Part shown: piece after piece, positions 1 through 8,628 of the stretch
How positions within the stretch are numbered: position 1 is the first letter of the stretch
Layout of the letters: every line of letters starts with the position of its first letter
Source: Hellea sp.
GTDB taxonomy: Bacteria > Pseudomonadota > Alphaproteobacteria > Caulobacterales > Maricaulaceae
Reading direction: 5' to 3'
Assembly: GCA_013002305.1 (NCBI GenBank)
Contig: JABDKG010000087.1
Location: forward strand, 1-64,000
DNA length: 64,000 nt
Position numbers and translations under genes: made by a program
Notes under the pieces: generated by a model
What the model saw: only the letters and a program-made list of their open reading frames with translations
What the model was told of the DNA's origin: nothing
Database searches by the model: none

Positions 1-1761
1 CATTTGGCCCAAATCGGTACCATATTAAAGATTATTACCCGTGACTCGCTTGTTATCGTTATGGTTTCCACTTTGAAAATAGGCGGGGCCGACGAAGAGG
101 GCTTGGGTGACGGCTGTAAAGCGCAGGTAGATATTCTCGGCGAAATATCGACAAATCAAACCACTAAAGCGACAAAATTCTTCCGCGGCGTCCGGTCATT
201 CCCAGTTCTAAACGAAGCAGTTGTGACCATGTCACAAATTGAACTGGAGCTCATATTTAACCGCGAAAGCGAACAATGTATTTCAGTCGGAAAGCTACAC
301 CAAGACAAGTCTATTGTCGCCAAAGTCCGAACAGATGATTTATTATCTAAACACTTCGCGATTATTGGTTCTACCGGTTCAGGTAAATCCTGTACGGTTG
401 CCTTGGTACTACAGGCAATTTTGACGGAAAATCGAAACGCCCATGTTGTCTTGTTTGATCCTCACAATGAATATTCCAAAAGCTTTGGACAGCTAGCCGA
501 AGTAATTGGCGGCGATACGCTCGATTTGCCGATTTGGCTTTTTAATTTCGAGGAAACTGTCGAGCTTCTCGCCAGCGAAATTAAAGACCAACGCCGAGAA
601 GAGCAGGAAATACTGCACGATCTGATTCTCAAGGCCAAGCAACTCTACGATAAAATGACCAGCAAAGGCGAACTGTCGTCTCAAGTCAAAGTTGGCGATA
701 TTGAAAAAGAACTTGGGCGAGCTGGTTCACACATTTCGCTCGACTCTCCAGTGCCATACCGGATCAGAGACCTGATAAAATTGCTAGACCATGAAATGGG
801 TAAGCTTGAGAACTCAGGCAATCTTGGGCCCTATATGCGCCTGAAAAGACGAATAAATACAATACTTGGCGACCCTCGCTATCAGTTTGTGTTCCGAAAC
901 CAGGCTTCTGCTAATTCTATCGAGAGTATAATCGGGCGGATTTTCCGAATACCCGTTGCCGACCGGCCAATATCGATTCTCGATTTCTCTTCCATTCCGT
1001 CTGAAACGCTTAACATTGTCGTGTCGGTCGTCAGCCGGCTAGCCTTCGATCTTGCCGTCTGGAGCGAACGAAAGATTCCAATTTTATTGGTTTGCGAAGA
1101 GGCTCACCGATATGTGCCAGCCGATCAAAATATGGGATTTAATTCTACGCGAAAAATTATTTCCCGTATTGCGAAAGAGGGCCGGAAATATGGTGTATCG
1201 CTCGGAATAATTTCTCAGCGCCCATCCGAACTTGAACCTTCGACACTTTCACAATGTTCGACGGTGTTCTCCATGCGACTTAGCAATGAGGTTGACCAAA
1301 ATTTCGTGCGCTCGGCCGTTCCCGATGGCGCTGATGAGCTGCTGGCTTTCTTACCGTCGCTTGGTACTGCGGAAACAATGATTTTTGGGGAAAGTGTCAA
1401 TATGCCGATGCGGGTGATTTTGAACACGCTTGCGGAACAATATCGACCACACAGCTCGAGTGCTAAATTTACGGAACTCTGGGCGCACGACAATGCGACA
1501 CCAGAATTTATGAAAAAGGTATTTGAAAGCTGGCGTGGAAGCGGAGCTAGAAAGAAGGGAGCACCGGATCCAAGCCAAGCGGCCCCGACCCCTCAAGTTC
1601 AGAGAAGGCCAGCCTCCACCCATTCAACAGTCGCCGCAACGCGGGATAACTTACGAAGTTCAGCCCAGCCAAGTCCATCTCCACATCTTGGCGCCCCGCG
1701 TAAACAAAGCCTCGCCGATGTGAAGAAGATTTTGGGCGGTGCATTTAACGGCTCCCGTTAG
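1..1761 (+). CDS. HerA-like DUF87 ATPase (5' end missing)
   Basis: This is a P-loop ATPase of the HerA/FtsK superfamily, the class of hexameric DNA-translocating motors. An N-terminal beta-rich HAS-barrel-like region precedes a Walker A motif GSTGSGKS (bases 367-390). A Walker B segment ILLVCEEAHRYVP lies at about 1081-1120, followed by the sensor-like stretch GVSLGIISQRPSEL. The last 80 or so residues are a low-complexity Pro/Ser/Gln tail. The frame is open to base 1, and homologues usually start with a few residues before the AQIGT segment, so the true start lies left of the window; the TTG at base 4 is unlikely to be the start. HerA proteins often work with NurA-type nucleases, but no partner is visible here. 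Confidence 0.85.
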   Translation, partial: HLAQIGTILKIITRDSLVIVMVSTLKIGGADEEGLGDGCKAQVDILGEISTNQTTKATKFFRGVRSFPVLNEAVVTMSQIELELIFNRESEQCISVGKLHQDKSIVAKVRTDDLLSKHFAIIGSTGSGKSCTVALVLQAILTENRNAHVVLFDPHNEYSKSFGQLAEVIGGDTLDLPIWLFNFEETVELLASEIKDQRREEQEILHDLILKAKQLYDKMTSKGELSSQVKVGDIEKELGRAGSHISLDSPVPYRIRDLIKLLDHEMGKLENSGNLGPYMRLKRRINTILGDPRYQFVFRNQASANSIESIIGRIFRIPVADRPISILDFSSIPSETLNIVVSVVSRLAFDLAVWSERKIPILLVCEEAHRYVPADQNMGFNSTRKIISRIAKEGRKYGVSLGIISQRPSELEPSTLSQCSTVFSMRLSNEVDQNFVRSAVPDGADELLAFLPSLGTAETMIFGESVNMPMRVILNTLAEQYRPHSSSAKFTELWAHDNATPEFMKKVFESWRGSGARKKGAPDPSQAAPTPQVQRRPASTHSTVAATRDNLRSSAQPSPSPHLGAPRKQSLADVKKILGGAFNGSR

Positions 1762-1832
1762 TTTTCTCCTGAATATTAGTTTACAGCCCGTCTGAATGGG
1801 ATTATGCCCCAGATCGACTATTGGGAGCCGAC

Positions 1833-2138
1833 ATGTTTGCACGAATTTTTCAACCTGCGCCGAACACGATGCAGTCTGGACGCGGAAATTCCAAACATTG
1901 GGTTTTGGAATTTGCAAAGGGCGGCGAGCGGTCGATTGATCCGCTGACAGGAACCTATAGATCCACCGATGTGAATAGCCAATTGGAATTGCGCTTTGAA
2001 ACATTGGATGCTGCGGTATCCTATGCTAAGGCACATAATATTCCGCATCGGGTGATCAAACCCCGCAGGGTGAAAAGAATAAGCCGGTCCTATGCCGAGA
2101 ATTTTGATTTTGATCGAAAGCTCCCCTGGACCCATTAA
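1833..2138 (+). CDS. NADH dehydrogenase (complex I) NDUFS4-like accessory subunit
   Basis: This small protein of about 101 residues matches the NDUFS4/AQDQ family, a supernumerary subunit of respiratory complex I found in Alphaproteobacteria and mitochondria. It stabilises the NADH-oxidising peripheral arm. The visible signature is the opening segment (MFARIFQPAPNTMQSGR), a central WVLEF, and the closing segment SRSYAENFDFDRKLPWTH. I chose the ATG at 1833 because the family begins at exactly this point; an in-frame TTG lies 12 bases upstream. The gene stands alone, directly before tRNA-Arg, away from any nuo operon. Confidence 0.9.
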   Translation: MFARIFQPAPNTMQSGRGNSKHWVLEFAKGGERSIDPLTGTYRSTDVNSQLELRFETLDAAVSYAKAHNIPHRVIKPRRVKRISRSYAENFDFDRKLPWTH

Positions 2139-2143
2139 GCCGG

Positions 2144-2220
2144 GGATCCGTAGCTCAACCGGATAGAGCAGCCGCCTTCTAAGCGGCAGGTTGCAGGTTC
2201 GAGTCCTGCCGGGTCTGCCA
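2144..2220 (+). tRNA. tRNA-Arg (anticodon TCT)
   Basis: A 77-base cloverleaf. The acceptor stem is 2144-2150 paired with the bases before the encoded CCA (2218-2220). The anticodon stem GCCGC/GCGGC encloses the loop CTTCTAA with anticodon TCT, and the T-arm carries GGTTCGAGTCC. The acceptor stem contains two G-U wobble pairs. It follows the NDUFS4-like gene by 5 bases. Confidence 0.95.
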
Positions 2221-2230
2221 GTTCTCTATA

Positions 2231-3373
2231 TCAGTTTCGGGTAAGAAATAATAATTCTTTGGCGACATTCGTGTAGATTAGATGGACTTTTGTATTGGCA
2301 AAGTACGTGGCCGATAAGGACCCGAACATTTCTCCGACTGGCCGTCCGCTATAAGTGATCCAACGCCCTGTTGGGCGGCTAAAATAACTCACATATAGAT
2401 CGTCAGAATTAAAATCTTTCCATGAAATAGTCGGCACCGCTCTCCCGCGTACATCTATCGACCCCGAAGTCGATCGCATCACGCCTTGATCGTCATTGAT
2501 AGGCCCGCCAAGTTTAAACCAACCGCCATTTCCGCGCCATTCAGCCGAATGAACGACCGGACCGCCGCGTGCTGCGTCCTGTTCATGCCAGGCGATAAAT
2601 ATTTTTCCAGAAGAACCTTTCGCGAGGTTCGGTGCATAGGCATCGGCATTGATGTCAACATTAATCACACCGCCATTTGGTATCCATTGTGCACCATTCC
2701 AACGAGCCGATTTTATCTTGTAATCCTGTTGATAGGCTATGACTGGGCGGTTTAAGTGATTGATGACCAATGACACTGAGCTCGCCGATGAACCTGCGGG
2801 GTCATCCGCGGCTCCGCCTATTATCTCCCAACTCGCTCCATTCCAACGTTTGACGAATATTTCAGCGGAGGATGTGGCGCTTGAGAATTCGCTAAATGCG
2901 ACGACCGGGCGATCAGTCCCGTCAATCACGATTCGCGGAGACAAAGCAGATTGGCTCATATCCTCATTCAATGCCGGACCCACATTTTCCCAGTCGGACC
3001 CGTTCCATTTTTTTACAAGTACGATAAATGGATAGCGATTTACCCGAATATTTTCATAAAAAACGGCATATAAATTATCCATTGAGTCCACGGCAATGTC
3101 TGGCCTGCTCGCGTCGCGATAGCGTCCTGTTTCTAAGTAGTTCCCCATTGAGTCCCAAGACGACCCATTCCATCTTTTGACGTAAATATCGCCGTGATAT
3201 CCATATGGGCCGCCTGAACCCGTATTGTAGATAGCAACTGGCGTACCGTCGCTTAAAAAGGCAACTTTTGCCGCAAAGCCCGTTGTGTATGCGCCATCAT
3301 GAACAATGCCGAATGGAGTCCAACCGAACATTGCAATGAAAATGGAAAAAATAAATGCCGACATGGATGCCAT
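2231..3373 (-). CDS. Secreted repeat protein, probable beta-propeller
   Basis: I do not recognise a named family for this 380-residue protein. It opens with a hydrophobic segment (residues about 5-25) that looks like a signal peptide or anchor. It then carries at least five imperfect repeats of about 50-60 residues, each containing a K/A-RWNGxxW motif (KRWNGSSWDSMG, KKWNGSDWENVG, KRWNGASWEIIG, ARWNGAQWIPNG) alternating with a strand such as RPVVAFSE or RPVIAYQQ. This periodicity is typical of beta-propellers of the sialidase/kelch kind. An export role is inferred from the N-terminus. A catalytic function cannot be assigned. A second ATG lies three codons into the gene, and neither start has a clear ribosome site. 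Confidence 0.7.
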   Translation of the reverse strand: MASMSAFIFSIFIAMFGWTPFGIVHDGAYTTGFAAKVAFLSDGTPVAIYNTGSGGPYGYHGDIYVKRWNGSSWDSMGNYLETGRYRDASRPDIAVDSMDNLYAVFYENIRVNRYPFIVLVKKWNGSDWENVGPALNEDMSQSALSPRIVIDGTDRPVVAFSEFSSATSSAEIFVKRWNGASWEIIGGAADDPAGSSASSVSLVINHLNRPVIAYQQDYKIKSARWNGAQWIPNGGVINVDINADAYAPNLAKGSSGKIFIAWHEQDAARGGPVVHSAEWRGNGGWFKLGGPINDDQGVMRSTSGSIDVRGRAVPTISWKDFNSDDLYVSYFSRPTGRWITYSGRPVGEMFGSLSATYFANTKVHLIYTNVAKELLFLTRN

Positions 3374-3436
3374 AATTTTAAGAGCCAGAGATTAGCGTTA
3401 GGATGCCGCCATATCACGTTTTAGCCGATTTTTGAA

Positions 3437-4705
3437 TTATTGAGTTTTGAAATGGAAAACAAGAAACGATAAAAAAGCGGGCCAGTCTTCTTTGATCACG
3501 CCGTGCGTTCCCGATCGGATCCAGAATGCCAGACTGTCTTTTGGAATGAACTGATCCAGGCGCGTAGCGGTCATACCGGTTACGCCGTATAATTCATAAG
3601 CACCATTGATGGCTTTTGCGGCTCTAAAAGCGCCTTCCGGATCCGACCAGACATCACGCCGCGCATTGCCAAGTAATAGAGGTCTCGGCGCGATCAACGC
3701 GAGCAAGGCATGTTGATCAAGCGGTAAACTATCTTCATTTGAAGCGTAGTTTTTGGCATTCTTACCGAACCAATGTGGATATAGTGTATAGATGTCTTCG
3801 AATGTCTCTCCAGCATTGTTCCGAAACAAAGACGCCCCGCCAGTTCCGGATTGATGCGATATCACGCCGTCTATTTGGTCGGAATAAGCGGCGGCTAGAA
3901 GCGCCGTTTTACCATATCGAGAGTGACCCCATGTGATAGTGTCAGAAAATTGCTCCCGCTGGTCTATAAAATTGGCAAGTTCAACATTCAGCATTGCCCA
4001 GCTTATAAGCGCGCCAGGCCTATTTTCTTCTGAATAGTTAGAAAAGAAATTATCTAGAACCGTTTGTCCAAGATGTGATTGGTCGGGAATGAATTCTGGC
4101 GGATAGGAAATTGCAAGCGCAAAACCTTCATTCAAAATATCCTCAATCGGCGGGCTAACAATGTATCGACCGAAAATAAAAAGCATCAGCTTGCTTCGAA
4201 TGCCGCTGCCGACGCATGAAAACCCAATATTATCGGGTACTGGAACCCCCTTAATTTGCACAATGTTATGCGTCGGGCAAAAATTTTGAGTTAAAATAAT
4301 CGGGACAGGGCCGTCAACATTGGCTGGTCTGACGATAACTACATTCAAGCTATGTTTCTTGTCATTTTCATTATTCAATATATCAAATTGGATAATGTCG
4401 AGTAAGCCGTTTTGGCCAAACCGGCCGTCGCCAATGGTAAACATCTTCACCGGTTTTAAAGAAACTTCATGGGGATATTGGCCATAGACAGATTGTTCTA
4501 AATTCTTTCTGATTACGTTTTTTTGCTCAGTCCAATCAGCGATGTTGGTAAAGCTTATGGCAGGCTCAACAGCGATAGCCCGGGGTGTATTTGGCGCGGT
4601 CTGCAGAATGATACGAAACGATCGAAAGGTTGGGGCCCATCCGACCAAGCCGATTGACATAAACAAAAGCCAAAAGCGTTTCCTGCGCAATAGATGTTTT
4701 GACAT
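3437..4705 (-). CDS. CE15-like alpha/beta hydrolase (glucuronoyl esterase-like)
   Basis: A 422-residue secreted-type serine hydrolase resembling carbohydrate esterase family 15 (4-O-methyl-glucuronoyl methylesterases). The nucleophile elbow is GHSRYGK with Ser262, and the catalytic His is probably His401 in SGTHGV near the C-terminus; the family uses a Ser-His-acid triad. The N-terminus has basic residues followed by a hydrophobic stretch, consistent with a signal anchor. The start ATG at 4705 overlaps the stop of the upstream cystathionine beta-lyase gene as TGATG, which suggests translational coupling; a TTG one codon earlier is less likely. A polysaccharide esterase at the end of a sulfur amino-acid operon is an odd pairing. 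Confidence 0.75.
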   Translation of the reverse strand: MSKHLLRRKRFWLLFMSIGLVGWAPTFRSFRIILQTAPNTPRAIAVEPAISFTNIADWTEQKNVIRKNLEQSVYGQYPHEVSLKPVKMFTIGDGRFGQNGLLDIIQFDILNNENDKKHSLNVVIVRPANVDGPVPIILTQNFCPTHNIVQIKGVPVPDNIGFSCVGSGIRSKLMLFIFGRYIVSPPIEDILNEGFALAISYPPEFIPDQSHLGQTVLDNFFSNYSEENRPGALISWAMLNVELANFIDQREQFSDTITWGHSRYGKTALLAAAYSDQIDGVISHQSGTGGASLFRNNAGETFEDIYTLYPHWFGKNAKNYASNEDSLPLDQHALLALIAPRPLLLGNARRDVWSDPEGAFRAAKAINGAYELYGVTGMTATRLDQFIPKDSLAFWIRSGTHGVIKEDWPAFLSFLVFHFKTQ

Positions 4706-5847
4706 CAACTCAAATGGATAGAAGCTTGTGATATGTCGGATTTTAAATCTTCAATATCTTCAAGGCCACATCCAAATCGTATGAGTGGTCCGGGCAGTTT
4801 TCGCCCGAATTTCCGATTTAGCTGTGGATCGCAATGGATAGCCACGCTCTCAAATCCACCGTAAGAAAATCCAAGACCAAAAAACTTAAGATTATTCATA
4901 AAAGCTATCACCTTCTCGGGTGATGTTGGGTTCAGGATGACGCCGAACAGGCTGGCGCCGCCTTTGAAGTCTCGCTTCCATAGCTCGTGATCCGGATGGG
5001 ACGGAAGGGCAGGATGCAAAACCGAATGTACAAAACCCTGTTTCTCCAGCCAGCTTGCTAAATTAAATCCAGTTTTTTCTTGAACCTCAAACCGTGTGTG
5101 AAGGCTGCGAAAACCTCGCAATATCTGATAGGCGTCGTCTGGTGAAGTCGCAAATCCCAGTGCTTTTCTAGTATCAGCAACCTTCTTCGCCATCTTTGCG
5201 GTCCGGCTCACAACCGCACCAAACATGATGTCACTATGGCCGCCGACATATTTAGTGGCCGCGTGGACAGATATGTCTGCGCCAAGATCAAGGGGCATAT
5301 AGCTGATCCCGCCAGACCAGGTATTGTCAACTATGTTAACAATGTCCCTAGCTTTAGCTGCCGTTACAAATGCCGGGAGATCTTGTATTTCAAACGTCAG
5401 AGACCCGGGGCTTTCAGAAATGATTACTGATGTATTATCTCGGAAAAGACTTTCGATACTGGCACCAATTCGCGGATCGTAACGCTCAGCTTTAATATCG
5501 AATTTGGTAAGAAATGCTTCTGAAAACATCCGGGTCGGCGCGTAGACTGAATCCGTGACCAGTATATGATCTCCGGCTTTCACATTCGCGAGTATTGCCA
5601 AGGTACAGGCCGAAAAACCTGACGGTGTTAAAGAAGTGCCTTCTCCATTCTCGAGCGTGTTAAAAGCCAATTCGACGGCGTCATGTACGTCACTACCATG
5701 TCGACCATAAGCGCGGATATCGTGACGATATAGGTCTTCGGCTTTGTTAAAGAGCAACGTTGATGCTCTGGTAATACTTAAATTGACAGCTGTTGCGAGA
5801 CCGGGCTCAGGGCGGCCCAAATGGGCGAATTTCGTTTTCTCATCCAT
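4705..5847 (-). CDS. metC: Cystathionine beta-lyase
   Basis: A 380-residue PLP enzyme of the Cys/Met metabolism family that cleaves cystathionine to homocysteine, pyruvate and ammonia in methionine synthesis. The Schiff-base lysine is Lys199 in SVHAATKYVGGHSD, and the cofactor-ring segment SGFSACTLAIL and the NTW motif in IVDNTWSGG are present. I chose the ATG at 5847 because the family begins near MDEKTKFAHLGR; an in-frame ATG at 5898 would add 17 uncharacteristic residues inside the upstream gene. The start overlaps the end of the sulfurtransferase gene by 8 bases, so the two are probably co-translated. A related trans-sulfuration activity is possible, but the sequence fits MetC best. Confidence 0.88.
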   Translation of the reverse strand: MDEKTKFAHLGRPEPGLATAVNLSITRASTLLFNKAEDLYRHDIRAYGRHGSDVHDAVELAFNTLENGEGTSLTPSGFSACTLAILANVKAGDHILVTDSVYAPTRMFSEAFLTKFDIKAERYDPRIGASIESLFRDNTSVIISESPGSLTFEIQDLPAFVTAAKARDIVNIVDNTWSGGISYMPLDLGADISVHAATKYVGGHSDIMFGAVVSRTAKMAKKVADTRKALGFATSPDDAYQILRGFRSLHTRFEVQEKTGFNLASWLEKQGFVHSVLHPALPSHPDHELWKRDFKGGASLFGVILNPTSPEKVIAFMNNLKFFGLGFSYGGFESVAIHCDPQLNRKFGRKLPGPLIRFGCGLEDIEDLKSDISQASIHLS

Positions 5848-6673
5848 GTCCAACCTCAATTGGCGCGTCGCTAGCACCCCATTCACTCCATGAGCCATCG
5901 TATACTCGAATATCTTTTGCGCCAAGCAATGTAAATATAAAGGCTAAACCTGCAGCCGTGACGCCAGATCCACAGCTGGTTACAATCGGCTTATTAAGGT
6001 CTATTTTCGCCACGCTCACCGCTTTCGCAAGCTCCGAAAGCGGCTTTAACTTCCCGTTTCGCAATTGTTCCATATAAGGAAATGAGCAGCTACCTGGTAT
6101 TCGGCCCGATCTCAAATGTTTGCGCGGCTCTGATTCTGTTCCGAGAAAACGCCCCAACGAGCGTGCATCGACAATTTGCGGGTTATTTTGCAATGTCTCC
6201 AAGATTTCGTTTTTGGAAATTACACTAATGTTAGACGCTTTGGATTTGTAGCCAGATTTTGCGGTCGGTTTGCTGGGGCTTTGCGAGACATTATATCCGC
6301 TGTAAATCCAATCAGGCAGTCCGCCGTCTAATATAGAAACTTTTTCGTGTCCGAATTCGCGGAAGGTCCACCATAACCTCGGCGATGATCTAACTCCAAA
6401 ACGATCGTAGCATATGACATGATCGGTGACGTGAATACTCATTTCGCCCATCGCTGCTTCGAATTGGACCGCGTCGGGTAACATATGTTTTAACATTGGA
6501 TGCTGCGACGCCACCTTATCAATATCGAAATATTGTGCTGTGGGAATAAAACCAACTGGCAATTCCGGAACCGTATTAGGCATAATCCAAGTACCATCTA
6601 AGACCTTGACGTCTTCACGGTCTAAATTGGCTGCGAGCCAGTTTGATGTTACGAGATGGTCTATAACAGCCAT
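5840..6673 (-). CDS. sseA: 3-mercaptopyruvate sulfurtransferase (tandem rhodanese)
   Basis: A 277-residue protein with two rhodanese domains. The active-site loop of the C-terminal domain reads CGSGVTA (Cys234), which distinguishes 3-mercaptopyruvate sulfurtransferases from thiosulfate sulfurtransferases. The N-terminal domain has RFGVRSSPRLWWTFR and the inter-domain segment SLGRFLGTESEPR is typical. It transfers sulfur from 3-mercaptopyruvate, a cysteine breakdown product, to thiol acceptors. Its 5' end overlaps the cysteine synthase gene by 13 bases and its 3' end overlaps metC by 8, so the three form a tight operon. Confidence 0.92.
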   Translation of the reverse strand: MAVIDHLVTSNWLAANLDREDVKVLDGTWIMPNTVPELPVGFIPTAQYFDIDKVASQHPMLKHMLPDAVQFEAAMGEMSIHVTDHVICYDRFGVRSSPRLWWTFREFGHEKVSILDGGLPDWIYSGYNVSQSPSKPTAKSGYKSKASNISVISKNEILETLQNNPQIVDARSLGRFLGTESEPRKHLRSGRIPGSCSFPYMEQLRNGKLKPLSELAKAVSVAKIDLNKPIVTSCGSGVTAAGLAFIFTLLGAKDIRVYDGSWSEWGASDAPIEVGHG

Positions 6674-7659
6674 GAAGGTACCGGTAGTCCGCGCTCATGC
6701 AGAAATTCCGGATTATAAATTTTGGATTGGTAGCGCTGTCCATAGTCACATAATATTGTTACAATCGTGTGACCGGGGCCAAGATCTTTGGCCAGATGTA
6801 TAGCACCGGCAATATTGATTCCTGAAGAGCCGCCTAAACAAATACCCTCAAGTTGATTAAGTGAAAAAATAATCTCGAGTGCTTCCTTGTCATGAATTTG
6901 GTAGGCGCGATCCACAATGATACCGTCTAAGTTTTTCGTAATGCGCCCTTGGCCTATGCCCTCGGTAATCGAATTGCCCTCGGAAGCCAATTCGCCATGT
7001 TTATAGAAATTATACATTTTTGACCCCATTGGGTCGGCAACGCCAACTTGAATATTGGGATTCAATGACTTAAGCGCCAGCGACACACCGCCAAGTGTAC
7101 CGCCTGATCCAACAGAGCAAATGAATCCGTCCACCTTTCCATTAGTCTGTTCAAATATTTCCGGGCCAGTCGTCTTTATATGAGCGTCGCGGTTGGCTGT
7201 ATTGTCAAACTGATTAGCCCAGATAGCACCGTTCGCCTCAGTTTCCGCCATTTCCTTCGCCAAGCGTTCGGAGACATGCACATAATTATTGGGGTTAGTA
7301 TATGGAACTGCATCGACTTCTATCAGTTCTGCACCAAGCAATTTAACGGCATCTTTCTTTTCCTGACTTTGCGTACGTGGCATGACGATTTTGCAGCGGT
7401 ACCCTAGCGCTGAACAAACCATTGCCAGACCAATCCCAGTATTGCCAGCAGTGCCTTCAACGACAACCCCTCCAGGTGCTAAGGTACCAGCTCGCTCGGC
7501 TGCACGGACGATTTCTAGAGCAGCCCGGTCCTTCACAGATTGACCAGGATTGAGAAATTCGGCCTTACCCAATATCTCGCACCCAGTAAGTTTCGAAGCC
7601 TCATTAAGTCTGATAAGAGGGGTATTTCCAATTAAGTCCAAAACTGACGAGGCTAACAT
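6661..7659 (-). CDS. cysK: Cysteine synthase A (O-acetylserine sulfhydrylase)
   Basis: A 332-residue PLP enzyme making cysteine from O-acetylserine and sulfide. The PLP lysine is Lys43 in GQSVKDRAA. The substrate loop reads GTAGNTGIGL where the commonest form is TSGNTG, a variation seen in part of the family. The glycine-rich phosphate loop SVGSGGTLGG and the C-terminal GGSSGINIAG are intact. It is the first gene of the minus-strand sulfur operon; the 117-base gap to kdsA must contain divergent promoters. Cystathionine beta-synthase shares the fold, but the short length without CBS domains favours CysK. Confidence 0.88.
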   Translation of the reverse strand: MLASSVLDLIGNTPLIRLNEASKLTGCEILGKAEFLNPGQSVKDRAALEIVRAAERAGTLAPGGVVVEGTAGNTGIGLAMVCSALGYRCKIVMPRTQSQEKKDAVKLLGAELIEVDAVPYTNPNNYVHVSERLAKEMAETEANGAIWANQFDNTANRDAHIKTTGPEIFEQTNGKVDGFICSVGSGGTLGGVSLALKSLNPNIQVGVADPMGSKMYNFYKHGELASEGNSITEGIGQGRITKNLDGIIVDRAYQIHDKEALEIIFSLNQLEGICLGGSSGINIAGAIHLAKDLGPGHTIVTILCDYGQRYQSKIYNPEFLHERGLPVPSWLL

Positions 7660-7776
7660 AAGCCACTCCTAAAATTCTTCGCGTAAAACTGTTACAATCT
7701 CTGGCGCAATCCAGTGTAAAAATCCATGCTTTTTCCGAAAACTTATGTTAGTTGCGGGCGAAACAAGGCCTGAACT

Positions 7777-8628
7777 ATGCAAGTCAACAGCACAATCTCA
7801 CTTAAGACACCTAGTGGTGACAAATTCATTATCGGAAATGACCAGCCATTGACGATCCTCGCTGGCCCATGTGCAATGGAGAGCCGGGACCATGCGTTGA
7901 TGACGGCGGAGCGGTTAAAGGAGATTTCCGAGCGAGTTGGGCTTAATCTTATTTATAAATCCTCTTTTGACAAAGCTAACCGAACCTCTATCCATTCGGC
8001 GCGCGGCGTCGGCCTTGGAAAAGCATTACCAGTATTCGAAGAAATTCAAACGCAATTTGATATGCCGTGTTTGACGGATATTCATACGGCAGAGCAAGCT
8101 CGGGAAGTAGGGGCGATTGTCGACGTCTTGCAGATCCCGGCATTTCTGTGCCGCCAAACCGATCTTTTGGTCGCGGCTGCCCAGACAGGGCGCGTGATTA
8201 ATGTCAAAAAAGGACAATTCCTAGCACCTTGGGATATGAAAAATGTCCTAAGCAAACTCCAAGAAGCGGGTAATCCAAACATTATGGCTTGTGAACGCGG
8301 GGCAAGCTTTGGTTATAATACGCTTGTGACGGATTTTCGCGGCCTCACAATTATGAAATCGTTCGGAAGTCCCGTCGTTTTTGATGCTACTCATTCCGTA
8401 CAACAGCCTGGGGGACAAGGCGGAACAAGCGGTGGACAGCGCGAATTTGTACCTACCTTGGCTCGAGCAGCAGCCTCAATTGGTGTTGCTGCGATATTTA
8501 TGGAAACTCATCCCGATCCGGATAATGCGCCTTCTGATGGGCCCAACATGATTCCTATGGATCAATTTGAAGAATTGCTGAAAACGATTAAATCGTTCGA
8601 CGATTTGTCAAAGGCTAATCCTCTGTAA
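7777..8628 (+). CDS. kdsA: 3-deoxy-8-phosphooctulonate (KDO-8-P) synthase
   Basis: A 283-residue enzyme condensing phosphoenolpyruvate with arabinose 5-phosphate to KDO-8-phosphate for the lipopolysaccharide inner core. Family motifs are intact: AGPCAMESRDHA at the N-terminus, YKSSFDKANRTS (substrate lysines), KKGQFLAPWDMKN, and DATHSVQQPGGQGG. Length is normal. The retained Asn in the FDKANR segment is a feature of the class. It lies alone on the plus strand; its last 14 bases overlap the end of the convergent DUF3089 gene. Confidence 0.95.
   Translation: MQVNSTISLKTPSGDKFIIGNDQPLTILAGPCAMESRDHALMTAERLKEISERVGLNLIYKSSFDKANRTSIHSARGVGLGKALPVFEEIQTQFDMPCLTDIHTAEQAREVGAIVDVLQIPAFLCRQTDLLVAAAQTGRVINVKKGQFLAPWDMKNVLSKLQEAGNPNIMACERGASFGYNTLVTDFRGLTIMKSFGSPVVFDATHSVQQPGGQGGTSGGQREFVPTLARAAASIGVAAIFMETHPDPDNAPSDGPNMIPMDQFEELLKTIKSFDDLSKANPL

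Noticed and set aside
4-6. TTG at base 4 as the start of the HerA-like gene
   Set aside because: The frame is open to the window edge and homologues have residues before this point, so the gene is more likely cut by the window.
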